This document shows, piece after piece, positions 9,284-18,777 of a stretch of DNA of 52,952 nt. The stretch's first letter is position 1. Each line of letters begins with the position of its first letter. The notes beneath the pieces were generated by a model. That model did not search any database. It was not told the DNA's origin and saw only the letters and a list, made by a program, of their open reading frames with translations. Origin of the DNA: Polaribacter glomeratus (lineage in GTDB: Bacteria > Bacteroidota > Bacteroidia > Flavobacteriales > Flavobacteriaceae); contig NZ_MSCM01000001.1 of the NCBI RefSeq assembly GCF_002954665.1, positions 1,014,134-1,067,085 on the forward strand. Direction: 5' to 3'. The translations under genes were made by a program, and so were the position numbers.

Positions 9284-10117
9284 TTGCATAAAATAGATAA
9301 AATACTTATTGGTATTGCCTTTTCTCCTAACTTAAAACCGAATATTTTTGAAGCCGTAAGATTGGCTAACATGTTTGATGCTGAGCTTGTAGGTGTTCAC
9401 GTTGGAGAAAAAACAAATCAAAAAATTACTGATTTAAATGCTCTTTTAAATGAAGCTGACAATTTAAAAAGAGGTTTTAAAGCTATTTGGCAAGACGGAA
9501 AACCTGTAGACGTTATTTTACAAACCTGCACCAATGAAAATATAGATTTATTAATTCTAGGAGCTTTACAACAAGAAAACTTATTAAAATATTATGTAGG
9601 TTCTATTGCAAGAAAAATTACAAGAAAATCACCTTGCTCTGTACTTTTATTAATTAAACCATCAGTAAAAAGATTTAAATTTAAACACATAGTAGTTAGC
9701 GGTTTAAAAGAAGACCGAACAGAAGAAACTATTAAAACAGCCTTTTTAGTTGCTAAAAAATTAGATTGTAAAAAAATAACGATTGTAGAGGAAATTAAAC
9801 AAGAAGAATTGCATGTTACTGTTAATGATGATAAATCTTTAAGAAGGGCAAATATTGCTAAAGAAAGAATTACAACAAGAGAAGATAGGCGTGTAAAAAA
9901 TATTTTAAAAGATATTGATTGTGCTAACCTTACTGTAAAAATGCAAAGTATTTTTGGAAAAAGAGGCTACTCTATTGGTCATTATGCAAAAGTAAAAAGA
10001 GCCGATTTATTAGTTATGAATGCTCCTATAAAATCTGGTCTTATTGATAGAATTTTTCCACACGATATAGAATATATTTTATCAGAATTACCAACTGATG
10101 TTTTAATTGTAAGATAA
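9284..10117 (+). CDS. Universal stress protein, tandem UspA domains
   Basis: Cytosolic protein with two UspA-like folds. The first (about 1-130) shows the opening strand KILIGIAFSP, the middle DLLILGALQQENLLKYYVGSIARKITRKSPCSVLLL and thus the ATP-loop pattern G-x2-G-like, somewhat degenerate. The second (about 140-277) ends ADLLVMNAPIKSGLIDRIFPHDIEYILSELPTDVLIV. The start is TTG. The next gene, a SulP transporter, starts on the base after its stop codon, so the two are translationally coupled. This USP-SulP pairing is frequent in Bacteroidota and suggests that the stress protein regulates the anion transporter. Confidence 0.88.
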   Translation: MHKIDKILIGIAFSPNLKPNIFEAVRLANMFDAELVGVHVGEKTNQKITDLNALLNEADNLKRGFKAIWQDGKPVDVILQTCTNENIDLLILGALQQENLLKYYVGSIARKITRKSPCSVLLLIKPSVKRFKFKHIVVSGLKEDRTEETIKTAFLVAKKLDCKKITIVEEIKQEELHVTVNDDKSLRRANIAKERITTREDRRVKNILKDIDCANLTVKMQSIFGKRGYSIGHYAKVKRADLLVMNAPIKSGLIDRIFPHDIEYILSELPTDVLIVR

Positions 10118-12307
10118 ATGAAGAAGAAAAGTACTTTTAAAACATTTGTATCGGAAATACCTAAAAATTTATTTGCTGGTTTCGTCGTTTCTTTAATAGC
10201 ACTTCCTTTAGGTTTAGGACTGGCTTTAGCTTCTGGTGCACCACCTATTTCTGGACTTATTGCGGCTATTGTTGGCGGGATTGTAGTTTCTTTATTAGGT
10301 GGCTCTAACGTTACAATTACAGGTCCAGGAAACGGATTGGTTGTTGTTATTCTTGCCGCAATTACAACGCTTGGTAATGGAGATATGCAGCAAGGATTTC
10401 TATATACTTTGGCAGCTATTGTAATTTCTGGAATTCTCTTAATTATTCTTGGTTTTTTAAAAATGGGATCTTTGGGCGATTTCTTTCCTTCATCAGCAAT
10501 TCAAGGAATGCTGGCGGCTATTGGAATTGGAATTTTAGCAAAACAGATTCATGTAATGTTAGGTAATACGGATGCAAACGGAAGTATTATCGATTTACTT
10601 TTACAAGTACCAGAAGGCATTATCAACTTGCTAAATACGAATAACGCTAGTATGTTTTATGCTGGTTTAGTGGGTATTGTAAGTTTACTAATTATGATTT
10701 TTTATAGTAAAATTAGAAATCGATATTTTCAATTAATCCCTGCACCAATGTGGATTGTAGTTTTAAGTGTTGGTTTGTACTATTATTTTGATATTTTTTC
10801 AACAACAGAATATCCTATTGATCAGAGTCTTTTAATTAATTTGCCCGACGATATTTTATCAAATTTTGCTTTTCCTGATTTTGGAAAAATATATGAAATG
10901 ACCTTTTTAAATGCAGTTATTGGTATTACCTTAATTTCGAGTATAGAAAGTTTACTAAGTATTAAAGCTGTTGATAAATTAGACCCTTTAAAAAGACGCT
11001 CTAATGTAAATAAAGATATAAGAGCGCTAGGTTTAGCAACGGTTATTAGTGGTTTTTTAGGCGGATTGAATGTAGTTACTGTTATTGCCAGAAGTTCTGT
11101 AAATGTAAATAATAATGGTTCTAATAAATCTGCTAATTTTTTTCACGCACTTTTTTTAGTCGCTTTTATTTTATTGTTTGCAACAGAATTACGTAAAATT
11201 CCGCTGCCCGCTTTGGCAGCAATTTTAGTTTATACAGGTTATAAATTAGCGTCACCAGAAAACATTAAAAAGGTTTTTAAAGTTGGTAAAGAACAACTAA
11301 TTATTTTCTTAATTACATTATTAACAACGATTGCAACTAGTTTAATAACAGGTATTTTAGTAGGTATTTTAGCAACATTTATTATACATATCATTATTAA
11401 TAAAAACGCAAAACTATTTTTTAAAAACATATTAAAACCCAATGTTTTAATGTTTAAAGAAGATGGTAAATATTATGTAAGTGTAAAGAATTTTTCTAGT
11501 TTTTTAAACTACACAAAACTAAAATCAAAATTAAATCAGATTCCAGAAACAGAAGAAGCTATAATCGATTTTTCTATGTGCGATTTTGTAGACCATTCCG
11601 TTATGGAAAACATGAACAATTATGCACAAACTTTTACTAGAAAAGGTGGTCATTTTGAAGTTATTGGTTTAGATGATTCAAAGTCAATAAGCAGTCATCC
11701 TTTTGCTTTGCGCAAAATTTTACCTAAAAAAGCAAACTCATTTGTAAAAGTTTTAACCAAGAGACAAAAATCTATTGAAAAAATCAGCAAAGAAATGCAC
11801 TGGAAGTACGATGCTTTTTCTGCTCAAGAAGTTGAAGAACTGCCTACTTTTGGGTATTTTAAAACACGTGAAATAAATAAAATTTCTAATGTACTTTCAA
11901 ACGAAGATTGCTCCATTTTTGATGTACAATTTTCTGAAGGAGAACTTATTGCCAAACAAGTAATTAAGGCTACAATGTTACATATTCATCCTAAAAATGA
12001 AATCCCAGATTTTACATTAGACCAAGAGGGCATTTTTGAATATATTTTACATTTTGCGGGTTATAAAGATATTGATATTGATGCGCATCCAGATTTTAGT
12101 AGACGTTTTTATTTATCAGGAAAAAATGAAGAAAAAATTAGAACATTTTTTACAGATGAGTTAATTTTGTTTTTTGAGAGTAACAAACAATACCATATTG
12201 AAGCTAGTAAAAACGGACTCCTAATTATAGGTAATGAGCGTTTTGCAAGCGTTAAAGAAATGAAAGCACTTGCCTATTTTGGCATTGCTTTACAAAAAAT
12301 AATATAA
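10118..12307 (+). CDS. SulP-family anion transporter with STAS and extra C-terminal domain
   Basis: Inner-membrane anion carrier of the SLC26/SulP family (sulfate or bicarbonate). The family motif region GLALASGAPPISGLIAAIVGG begins near residue 34, and about a dozen helices run to about 435. A STAS domain follows (about 450-550, IIDFSMCDFVDHSVMENM). Unusually, about 175 more residues follow. They include FTLDQEG, DIDIDAHPDFSRRFYLSGKNEEKIR and IEASKNGLLIIG, a pattern I recognise from stand-alone soluble domains of unknown function in many bacteria. It starts directly on the USP stop codon and is followed five bases later by miaE. Substrate is not determinable. Confidence 0.9.
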   Translation: MKKKSTFKTFVSEIPKNLFAGFVVSLIALPLGLGLALASGAPPISGLIAAIVGGIVVSLLGGSNVTITGPGNGLVVVILAAITTLGNGDMQQGFLYTLAAIVISGILLIILGFLKMGSLGDFFPSSAIQGMLAAIGIGILAKQIHVMLGNTDANGSIIDLLLQVPEGIINLLNTNNASMFYAGLVGIVSLLIMIFYSKIRNRYFQLIPAPMWIVVLSVGLYYYFDIFSTTEYPIDQSLLINLPDDILSNFAFPDFGKIYEMTFLNAVIGITLISSIESLLSIKAVDKLDPLKRRSNVNKDIRALGLATVISGFLGGLNVVTVIARSSVNVNNNGSNKSANFFHALFLVAFILLFATELRKIPLPALAAILVYTGYKLASPENIKKVFKVGKEQLIIFLITLLTTIATSLITGILVGILATFIIHIIINKNAKLFFKNILKPNVLMFKEDGKYYVSVKNFSSFLNYTKLKSKLNQIPETEEAIIDFSMCDFVDHSVMENMNNYAQTFTRKGGHFEVIGLDDSKSISSHPFALRKILPKKANSFVKVLTKRQKSIEKISKEMHWKYDAFSAQEVEELPTFGYFKTREINKISNVLSNEDCSIFDVQFSEGELIAKQVIKATMLHIHPKNEIPDFTLDQEGIFEYILHFAGYKDIDIDAHPDFSRRFYLSGKNEEKIRTFFTDELILFFESNKQYHIEASKNGLLIIGNERFASVKEMKALAYFGIALQKII

Positions 12308-12312
12308 TTTTT

Positions 12313-12894
12313 ATGTTAGGATTACAATTTGAAACAAGAACATCTTGGGCAGAAATAGCTAAAGATAATTTACAACAAATACTTACAGATCACGCTTTTT
12401 TAGAGCAAAAAGCAGCTTCGAATGCCGTTTCTATTATTATTAACTATTCCGAAGAAACAGAACTTGTTAAAGAAATGAGCAATATTGCCATTGAAGAAAT
12501 GCAGCATTTTAAAATGGTACACTTATTAATGGTAAAAAGAGGAATGGTTTTAGGTCGTGAGCAAAAAAACGATTATGCTATTCGCTTACAAAAATTCTTT
12601 AACAAAACAAAAGACAGAACAGATGCTTTAATTCAACGTTTGTTGGTAGCAGCGCTTATCGAAGCTAGAAGTTGTGAGCGTTTTAAAGTGTTTTCTGAAA
12701 ACATGGAAGATGAAGAGTTATCTAAATTCTATAACAACTTAATGGTCTCTGAAGCAAACCATTACACTACTTTTTTAACGTTTGCACGTAAATATCAAGA
12801 TAGAGAAATCGTTGATAAAAAATGGAATGCTTTAGTAGCTTTTGAAGCAGAAATGATGAAAGATCGTGGTTCTGAAGCTAAAATTCACGGATAA
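12313..12894 (+). CDS. miaE: tRNA-(ms[2]io[6]A)-hydroxylase, MiaE family
   Basis: Ferritin-like diiron monooxygenase that hydroxylates the isopentenyl side chain of ms2i6A37 in tRNA, using O2. Iron ligands can be seen as the early Glu in DHAFLEQKAAS, the EExxH motif IEEMQHF, the Glu pair in ALIEARSCERF and the second ExxH in VSEANHYTTF. The 193-residue length and ERF/EANHY motifs fit MiaE well. It lies five bases after the SulP gene, so probably on the same transcript. It acts downstream of MiaA, whose gene is in this window; a MiaB gene is needed between them and is not here. Confidence 0.88.
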   Translation: MLGLQFETRTSWAEIAKDNLQQILTDHAFLEQKAASNAVSIIINYSEETELVKEMSNIAIEEMQHFKMVHLLMVKRGMVLGREQKNDYAIRLQKFFNKTKDRTDALIQRLLVAALIEARSCERFKVFSENMEDEELSKFYNNLMVSEANHYTTFLTFARKYQDREIVDKKWNALVAFEAEMMKDRGSEAKIHG

Positions 12895-12937
12895 AATCAA
12901 TAAGAAATTACAAATAAAAAGTTATCATTGAACTTTA

Positions 12938-12965
12938 TAACTAATAACTGATAACTGATAACTGA
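12938..12965. repeat. Short tandem repeat, unit TAACTGA
   Basis: Three perfect copies of the seven-base unit TAACTGA preceded by one copy with a single change (TAACTAA). They end six bases before the ATG of the DUF4268 gene. The unit reads stop codons in several frames. Slippage here would change the distance from any upstream promoter to the start codon; no function can be shown. Confidence 0.8.
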
Positions 12966-12970
12966 AATTA

Positions 12971-13405
12971 ATGTTTTCAAAAGAGGAAGCTGCACAATTA
13001 CGTAAAGAATTTTGGACTAGTTTTGGGAAATCATTTCCTAGAAAATGGTTGTTATATAACACAAAAATAAAAGGATTTACCTTTAAATTTGTGGCCGATA
13101 AAAAGAAAGCAATGGTTTGTTTAGACATCGAACATACAGACGAAATTGCAAACGAGTTATTGTATGACCAAATGCTTTCTTTAAAAGTTTTATTAGAAAC
13201 TGAAATTCCTGAAATTATTTTTAATGAAGCCTATGAATTAGAAAGTGGCAAAATTATTAGACGAATTTATGTGCCTTTAGATGATAAATTTAATATTCAC
13301 AACAAAAATACATGGCGTAACTGTTATGAATTTTATATGGATGTAATGCCCAAATTTGAACTTTTTTTCTACGAATATGAAGATTTTATTAATCAGGCTA
13401 TTTAA
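12971..13405 (+). CDS. DUF4268 domain protein
   Basis: A 144-residue soluble protein with the DUF4268 pattern: EEAAQLRKEFWTSFGKSFP at the start, a middle KFVADKKKAMVCLDIEHTD, and the tail WRNCYEFYMDVMPKFELFFYEYEDF. The family fold is reminiscent of nuclease-like cores, but no catalytic residues can be named here and the function is unknown. It follows miaE after 76 bases that include a TAACTGA tandem repeat. Start codon ATG fits the alignment at the N-terminus. Confidence 0.8.
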   Translation: MFSKEEAAQLRKEFWTSFGKSFPRKWLLYNTKIKGFTFKFVADKKKAMVCLDIEHTDEIANELLYDQMLSLKVLLETEIPEIIFNEAYELESGKIIRRIYVPLDDKFNIHNKNTWRNCYEFYMDVMPKFELFFYEYEDFINQAI

Positions 13406-13614
13406 AGAATTAATTTTAAAATATTATAAATAAACTTGTGTTAAAAAATTAAAAAACCGTTTATTTTAACTTTAAGCTAACTTATTATCACAACAATTTG
13501 TGAAATAGATTTGGTAAACTTTTAAATTGTGTTATTAATTGAACTAAAGACTATTTTTCTCAATAAATATAGAATAGGTTTCAATTTACTTTCCAAGAGA
13601 AAGAGAATATTTGG

Positions 13615-14256
13615 TTAATTTCTGGTGCCAATCCAAACAGTTCCTTTTTTAGTATAGTACGTTGTTCTGTCAAATTTATCGGTATAATTTCTAGGATTTT
13701 CTTTTAATTTTCTCTTATACCATTTTTGACTTGATTTATAATCTTTTAGGCTATTGTAACAATCTTCTTCCAATTCTAGATCTTCATTGGTAAAATAATT
13801 TTCTTCCAAAGCATATATCCAATCAAAAGTATCTAACTCCTTTTTTAGATTCCCATAATTTTGAGTAGGCATTTTTCTCTGTACTTCTGGGCGATAAAAA
13901 GTAACATCATAAAAAGTTAAAAAATCGCCGATTGCGCAGACAACTTGCGAGTTTTCTAGGTTTGGTTCAAACAGCCAAATAGCTAAATAATAGGGTTTGT
14001 CTATTGTTTTTAATTGCACTTCCCAACTATTAAAAATTTTAATTAAACCGTCTAAAATTAATTTACGTGCTTTCCTTTTTGGTACCGGAATTGCAGCGCC
14101 AGAATTAGAAATATCTCCAAAAGGACGAACCCATACTTTTTCGTAATTCCTTTGATAATGCTCTAAATTTTCTAAATCTAATTGTAAACTATCATTTTTC
14201 CAATCTTCAATATTTTTAAAAATTCGTTTATGTCCTCTTAACTTTTTTGATTTCAT
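13615..14256 (-). CDS. Hypothetical protein, last gene of the minus-strand block
   Basis: Not recognised. A soluble protein of 213 residues if the ATG at 14256 is used; an in-frame ATG at 14298 would add 14 residues, but the shorter start gives the more natural opening MKSKKLRGHKRIFKNIEDW. It contains a stretch VWVRPFGDISNSGAAIPVPKRKARK and many aromatic residues; there is no signal peptide and no membrane helix. It is the promoter-distal gene of the 20 kb run of same-strand genes and has a loose 91-base gap to the gene before it, so it may also have its own promoter. Confidence 0.7.
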   Translation of the reverse strand: MKSKKLRGHKRIFKNIEDWKNDSLQLDLENLEHYQRNYEKVWVRPFGDISNSGAAIPVPKRKARKLILDGLIKIFNSWEVQLKTIDKPYYLAIWLFEPNLENSQVVCAIGDFLTFYDVTFYRPEVQRKMPTQNYGNLKKELDTFDWIYALEENYFTNEDLELEEDCYNSLKDYKSSQKWYKRKLKENPRNYTDKFDRTTYYTKKGTVWIGTRN

Positions 14257-14347
14257 TTTATTTTTTTTAGTAATTGCAAGGCCTTTTTGCCAACGCAATC
14301 TATTTATTGTTTACATGCAGTAAGCATAGGATTTCATCAGCAAAAAA

Positions 14348-15454
14348 TTACTCATCATACAAAATTTTAAAAGTTGTTTTTTTGTGAAGCCATGTTTTAT
14401 CCTTTTTAATAATAAATGAATTTATTTCTTTAGGATTCTTAAAAGCATCAAAAATATATTCATAGGTTCTTCTTTCTGGTAAATTGGCATATATAACAAG
14501 TTTATTTGGTTGATATTCCAGTGTAAAAGTTCGAGTATTTTTATATTGAACTCCATCTTTCTTAGAAAATGCAGAACTTATTTCTTCCACTTTATGCAAT
14601 CTATTATTTTTGTGATACTCAAAATTTAAGATAGTACGATTGATAAATGTTTCATCATTTTCATATTGTGAATAATCAATTTTATCAATTGTTGTTTTAT
14701 TCAATTCTGTTGGTAAAAAGTACAAAACCTCCTTTTTTTCTACTTTGGTTAGAAGTTTGTTTTTATAAGTATAATTCGTTCTTACAACGTTTATACCATC
14801 ATTTGTATCAAAACTATTTTTAGAAGTTAGCAATCCGTTTTTATCATACGTAGCAGTTTCAATTTCTTCAACACCATAATCGTCTGTAGTAGCAATTTTA
14901 ATTAGTTTTTTATGTTTATCATAGCTGTAATCAGTTGAATAATAAAGTACGTTTGTGTTTTCTGATGAGTTGATAATTTGTTCATTTTTTAACTCATAAA
15001 CCTGATACACATAACTTGCATCTTCATCAAAATGAAATAATTGAATTGTATCTGTTTTTTTTGAAACACTATCAATACCAATAAGATCTTTAATTGGTTT
15101 TTTACTGATATCTAAATTTATCAAGTATTTTTTTTTAGACTCAAAAAAAACAGTATCTGAACTTACAATTGCCTGTGCCAGATTATAAATTGAATGTATT
15201 TTTTGTACTTCCTTTACTTTCCCAAAATAAGTATAAAGATCAAAAGAATAGGTGCCAGAAAAGAAAAATAATGCATCTTTTTCTGGTGATGGAAAATGTG
15301 GTTTCTCTAGTATTAACAAGGAATTTGTCTTGTTTTTCATAATAATATCATTCACAATTTGAGCAAAAGATACGTTGCAAGAAAATATCACAATTAAAAA
15401 AAAGGAAGCTTTTAAAATAGCTATTTTAATGTTGCACTTAAAATCCATTTTCAT
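14348..15454 (-). CDS. Hypothetical exported protein with YD-like beta repeats
   Basis: Not assigned to a family. A 368-residue protein with an N-terminal signal peptide ending around SCNVSFAQ (residue about 32). The rest is predicted beta-rich, with repeated elements such as YSYDKHKKLIKIATTDDYG, ATYDKNGLLTSKNSFD and NYTYKNKLLTKVEKK that resemble degenerate YD/RHS-type repeats (strand, turn with K-L, strand). Such repeats occur in many Bacteroidota surface or periplasmic proteins. The gene lies 55 bases after its upstream neighbour in the same direction. Its job is unknown. Confidence 0.7.
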   Translation of the reverse strand: MKMDFKCNIKIAILKASFFLIVIFSCNVSFAQIVNDIIMKNKTNSLLILEKPHFPSPEKDALFFFSGTYSFDLYTYFGKVKEVQKIHSIYNLAQAIVSSDTVFFESKKKYLINLDISKKPIKDLIGIDSVSKKTDTIQLFHFDEDASYVYQVYELKNEQIINSSENTNVLYYSTDYSYDKHKKLIKIATTDDYGVEEIETATYDKNGLLTSKNSFDTNDGINVVRTNYTYKNKLLTKVEKKEVLYFLPTELNKTTIDKIDYSQYENDETFINRTILNFEYHKNNRLHKVEEISSAFSKKDGVQYKNTRTFTLEYQPNKLVIYANLPERRTYEYIFDAFKNPKEINSFIIKKDKTWLHKKTTFKILYDE

Positions 15455-15509
15455 ACGCTTTTATCTTGTGAATACTACAAATTAGTTTGTTGATAATGAT
15501 GCTCCACTC

Positions 15510-16076
15510 CTATTTAGTTTGCAAAAATTCTAGATATTCTTTTGTTTTTTCTGATAAAATAATCGCATCGTGTTCATAATCTGAAGTCCATTGAAATTGA
15601 TACACATTAAAACCATCAAAACATTCAATAGGATTCAGTTCAAAAGCTTTTAACGTCATTAAAAAGCGTTCCATTCCTCCGTAAGGATAATTATCTGTAG
15701 AGAATTTTACAATTCCTTCATTGTTTTGTAGTTCTTCTAAAACATTTAAATCAACTTCAAAACCATATTCTAAATAATTAAAATAAGGTAGAATATCTGC
15801 TCTAACCAAAACACTTTTGCTATTATCATACGAAAAATAATTGCTTAAAAACTCTTGTGCATAAACAGGAAATAACTGATTAAAAAGCTCAATTTTTGGT
15901 CTATCTCCATCCATAAAGCTGTCAATATCTTCATCAGTAGCAGTTTCCCAATCTATATCTATGGTTGCTTCTTTTTCTTGGTAACCAGGTTTTCTAACAG
16001 CACACATATGATTATACACTTCTTTAAAAGCTATAAATTTTTCTTGATTTGATATTGTAAATTTTATATAAAGCAT
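15510..16076 (-). CDS. Hypothetical acidic cytosolic protein
   Basis: Not recognised. 188 residues, acidic, with no signal peptide or membrane helix. A segment WETATDEDIDSFMDGDRPK and the closing ILSEKTKEYLEFLQTK stand out but point to no family. It follows the preceding gene after only three bases, so both are surely co-transcribed. Small acidic cytosolic proteins in such tails are sometimes immunity or adaptor proteins; that is speculation here. Confidence 0.65.
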   Translation of the reverse strand: MLYIKFTISNQEKFIAFKEVYNHMCAVRKPGYQEKEATIDIDWETATDEDIDSFMDGDRPKIELFNQLFPVYAQEFLSNYFSYDNSKSVLVRADILPYFNYLEYGFEVDLNVLEELQNNEGIVKFSTDNYPYGGMERFLMTLKAFELNPIECFDGFNVYQFQWTSDYEHDAIILSEKTKEYLEFLQTK

Positions 16077-16079
16077 ATT

Positions 16080-16469
16080 TTAATTAATCAATTTAAGTTG
16101 ATGCATTGTAATTTTCACTTTCTTCTTTGTACTATCAATAAAAACATATTCTGAGTTACAAATTTCATTTTCATCTACAACATTAACATGTCTAAATCCT
16201 AATTCTAATTTTGGGTTTTTAAAGTTTTTAGATAAGTGAGCTAACAAAACTTCAAAAATATTTTTATGGTGATCTTCAAAAAAATGAATCGAGTTTATTT
16301 GAAGCTCATTCATACTGTGTAAATAACTAACACTAATGTTATCTGCATAAATATTACAATACCCATCAGTTTCTTGGTGTACAAATATTTCATTACCTAT
16401 ATCGTTTACTTTTCTAAAACCTAATATTGATGGTATATAAATATAATCATCATAATCTCTTGTTTGCAT
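16080..16469 (-). CDS. Hypothetical small protein
   Basis: Not recognised. 129 residues, soluble, beginning MQTRDYDDYIYIPSILGF, with alternating charged and hydrophobic residues that suggest an alpha/beta fold. It lies 92 bases after the first kinase gene and three bases before the next hypothetical gene, forming a tight pair. Pairing suggests the two products work together, perhaps with the kinase upstream. Confidence 0.65.
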   Translation of the reverse strand: MQTRDYDDYIYIPSILGFRKVNDIGNEIFVHQETDGYCNIYADNISVSYLHSMNELQINSIHFFEDHHKNIFEVLLAHLSKNFKNPKLELGFRHVNVVDENEICNSEYVFIDSTKKKVKITMHQLKLIN

Positions 16470-16561
16470 GTTTTAAATTTTATATTTTCAAAATTTTGAA
16501 GCTTTTAGGTACTTACTATATTTCTAAAAAACATCATTTTACATAGATTTTTATGTTAAAA

Positions 16562-18769
16562 CTAATTGAACGCTACACGAAAACCAAGTCCATAATAACT
16601 GAAATCAGCATTATTGGATTCTCTGTCAAAAGTTTTAAATAAAAAAGGCTTAGTCACTGTAAAATTATCACTTCTAATTACACGTTGCCAACTAGTTTTT
16701 TCTCCTTTAGGATCTATTTGTTCCTTGCTCGCATACAAATGATACCAATCTCCACACCATTCCTGTACATTTCCTGTCATATCATAAAACCCTAATTTAT
16801 TAGGTTGTTTTAAGCCTACAGGATGCGTGTTATTGTTACTATTATCCTTAAACCACGCAATTGTATCTACATTATTTGATCCACTATACTTAAAGTCTTC
16901 ATTAAAATTTCCACCTTTTGCAGCAAACTCCCATTCTGCTTCAGTTGGTAACCTACCTCCTGCCCATTCAGAAAAAGCAACAGCATCAAACCAACTTACA
17001 TGAATTACAGGATGTTTATTTGGCTGCTGTTTAGTACCTGTAACATTATGTCTCCAATTTACTCCACTTTTTTTTACATAACTTTCTTTTTCTGTAAACA
17101 CATAACTAAAACCTGCTTTTTCTGCAGTTGTAATATAATTTGTAGATTTAACAAAAGTTTCAAATTGCCCTTTTGTAATTTCATACTTACTCATTCTATA
17201 ATTACTCAAAGTTACCTTGTGAGATGGAGAAGCTTGATCACTAATAGTTCCAAAACATTTAGATTTACACCCCATAATAAAAGAACCTCTATTTATATTT
17301 ACTAATTCTATACGCAATTTTTTTTTTACAATGATATTATCTTTTATTTGTTGCAATAAAGTATCTATTATAACATTGTACATCCCAAAGGGATACTCCT
17401 TTTTGTATAACAATAAACTTTGATTGGTAAAAGAATCTTTTGCATTTATAAAAGCTAAACTATCTTCTTTTTTAAGAGATGTTAAAACAAAAATTCCTTT
17501 TGGAAAATTTTCCCGATACGTTTTGTATCCTTGAACAGATTTTAGGTTTAGTGCTTTTTTGTAAGCTATACTATCGTTTTTTTTGACTAAAATATTTTTT
17601 TGTGAACGATTTTTATATCCTAAAATCGCTAAAAAACCAATTAATAGTATTGATACTATATATGTAGGAATCTTCCAGTTTAAAGGTGTTTTGTTTTTTA
17701 TGGATTCTTTTTTAACAAACTTTTCTGCTACTTCCTTTTCTTTAACTTTTATAATAGTTACATCATCGTTGGTTGTACTTGTTTTCTGAGTTGTTTCTTT
17801 TGATGCCTTTTTTTCCTGACTATTATCTTTGATAATTGTAGCATCGTTTTTCGCTATTATTGATTTCTGAACAATAACTTTTGACTCTTCAACTACTGGT
17901 TTAGTTAAAATTTCTTCACCTTTTAAAAGAATTAATAAAGCAATAGCACTTTGCGCTCTTTTATTGACATCTCTTTCTAAACAATGGTGTACTACTTTTT
18001 GCCAATTTGCAGATAAAGATTTTATTTCATCATTTACGTCTGCGTGCAATATTTTTTGGGTAATGGTATTTTGCCACTCTGCACTTGCCGTAGTTTGACT
18101 TTCGGCATCAAACAACGTTTTGCCTGTTAAAATTTCATAGGCAATCACACCAAAACTCCATAAATCTGTATTGAGTTTTAAAGGCAAACCTTTTAGTTGC
18201 TCCGGACTAGAATATTGTAACGTTCCGCCAGCAAAACTATTGGTAAAACGAGATGCTTTACCGTCTGCTTCTGCTTGTTTGCTTAAACCAAAATCTGTAA
18301 TTAATGGAGTAATATTTCCTTGTCTATTTACTACTAAAATATTACTTGGTTTTAAATCTCTGTGCACTACTTTATGTTTATGCAAAAAACCAATACCTTC
18401 TAAAATACCTTTGGTGATACTTTCTCTTTTTTCTAACGAAACTTCGTTGTTTTTTAAATAATGTGAAAGATTTCCAGAAGCATAATATTGCATAATGCCG
18501 TAATCGAATACCCCCGTAAATGTTTCAAAACGATAAACATCTTCGTAATTTGCAATGTATTTATTAGCCGGTACATTGCTAATTGCTTTAAATTCTTCTA
18601 AAAGTGAAAACTCCTTATCACCTACTTGTTTTACTTCAGAAATTTTTATAGCAACTTCTCTATGCAATATATTGTCATATGCTTTATACACAGTACCAAA
18701 GCTACCACCACCAACTTTATCGGTTTTAGTACTAAATTGGTATCTGTTTATAAATTCTTCTTGTGTCAT
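16562..18769 (-). CDS. Ser/Thr kinase, membrane segment, FGE/C-type-lectin domain (kinase 1)
   Basis: Hanks-type kinase, complete: glycine loop GGGSFGTVYKA (20-30), ATP lysine K42, HRDLKPSN (136-143), DFG (159-161) and SPEQL in place of APE. A linker holds NDATIIK and a second copy NDDVTIIK, then one membrane helix (about 370-388). Outside lies a region of about 100 residues and then a formylglycine-generating-enzyme-like domain (about 495-735) with GRLPTEAEWEFAAKGG, GNVQEWCGDWY and GLGFRVAF. The copper-binding cysteine pair of catalytic FGE is missing at the C-terminus, so it is likely a ligand-binding sensor. Codons in the C-terminal region are ordinary AT-rich ones. Its kinase DNA is nearly identical to kinase 2. 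Confidence 0.93.
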   Translation of the reverse strand: MTQEEFINRYQFSTKTDKVGGGSFGTVYKAYDNILHREVAIKISEVKQVGDKEFSLLEEFKAISNVPANKYIANYEDVYRFETFTGVFDYGIMQYYASGNLSHYLKNNEVSLEKRESITKGILEGIGFLHKHKVVHRDLKPSNILVVNRQGNITPLITDFGLSKQAEADGKASRFTNSFAGGTLQYSSPEQLKGLPLKLNTDLWSFGVIAYEILTGKTLFDAESQTTASAEWQNTITQKILHADVNDEIKSLSANWQKVVHHCLERDVNKRAQSAIALLILLKGEEILTKPVVEESKVIVQKSIIAKNDATIIKDNSQEKKASKETTQKTSTTNDDVTIIKVKEKEVAEKFVKKESIKNKTPLNWKIPTYIVSILLIGFLAILGYKNRSQKNILVKKNDSIAYKKALNLKSVQGYKTYRENFPKGIFVLTSLKKEDSLAFINAKDSFTNQSLLLYKKEYPFGMYNVIIDTLLQQIKDNIIVKKKLRIELVNINRGSFIMGCKSKCFGTISDQASPSHKVTLSNYRMSKYEITKGQFETFVKSTNYITTAEKAGFSYVFTEKESYVKKSGVNWRHNVTGTKQQPNKHPVIHVSWFDAVAFSEWAGGRLPTEAEWEFAAKGGNFNEDFKYSGSNNVDTIAWFKDNSNNNTHPVGLKQPNKLGFYDMTGNVQEWCGDWYHLYASKEQIDPKGEKTSWQRVIRSDNFTVTKPFLFKTFDRESNNADFSYYGLGFRVAFN
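17951..18769 (-). repeat. Kinase-domain repeat A, copy 1
   Basis: Collinear without gaps with 20430-21248 (offset 2479). The stretch 17951-18300 differs from its partner at only about seven positions by eye; the part nearer the start codon is more diverged. This points to recent duplication or gene conversion between kinases 1 and 2. Confidence 0.85.
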
Positions 18770-18777
18770 CGTTTAGT

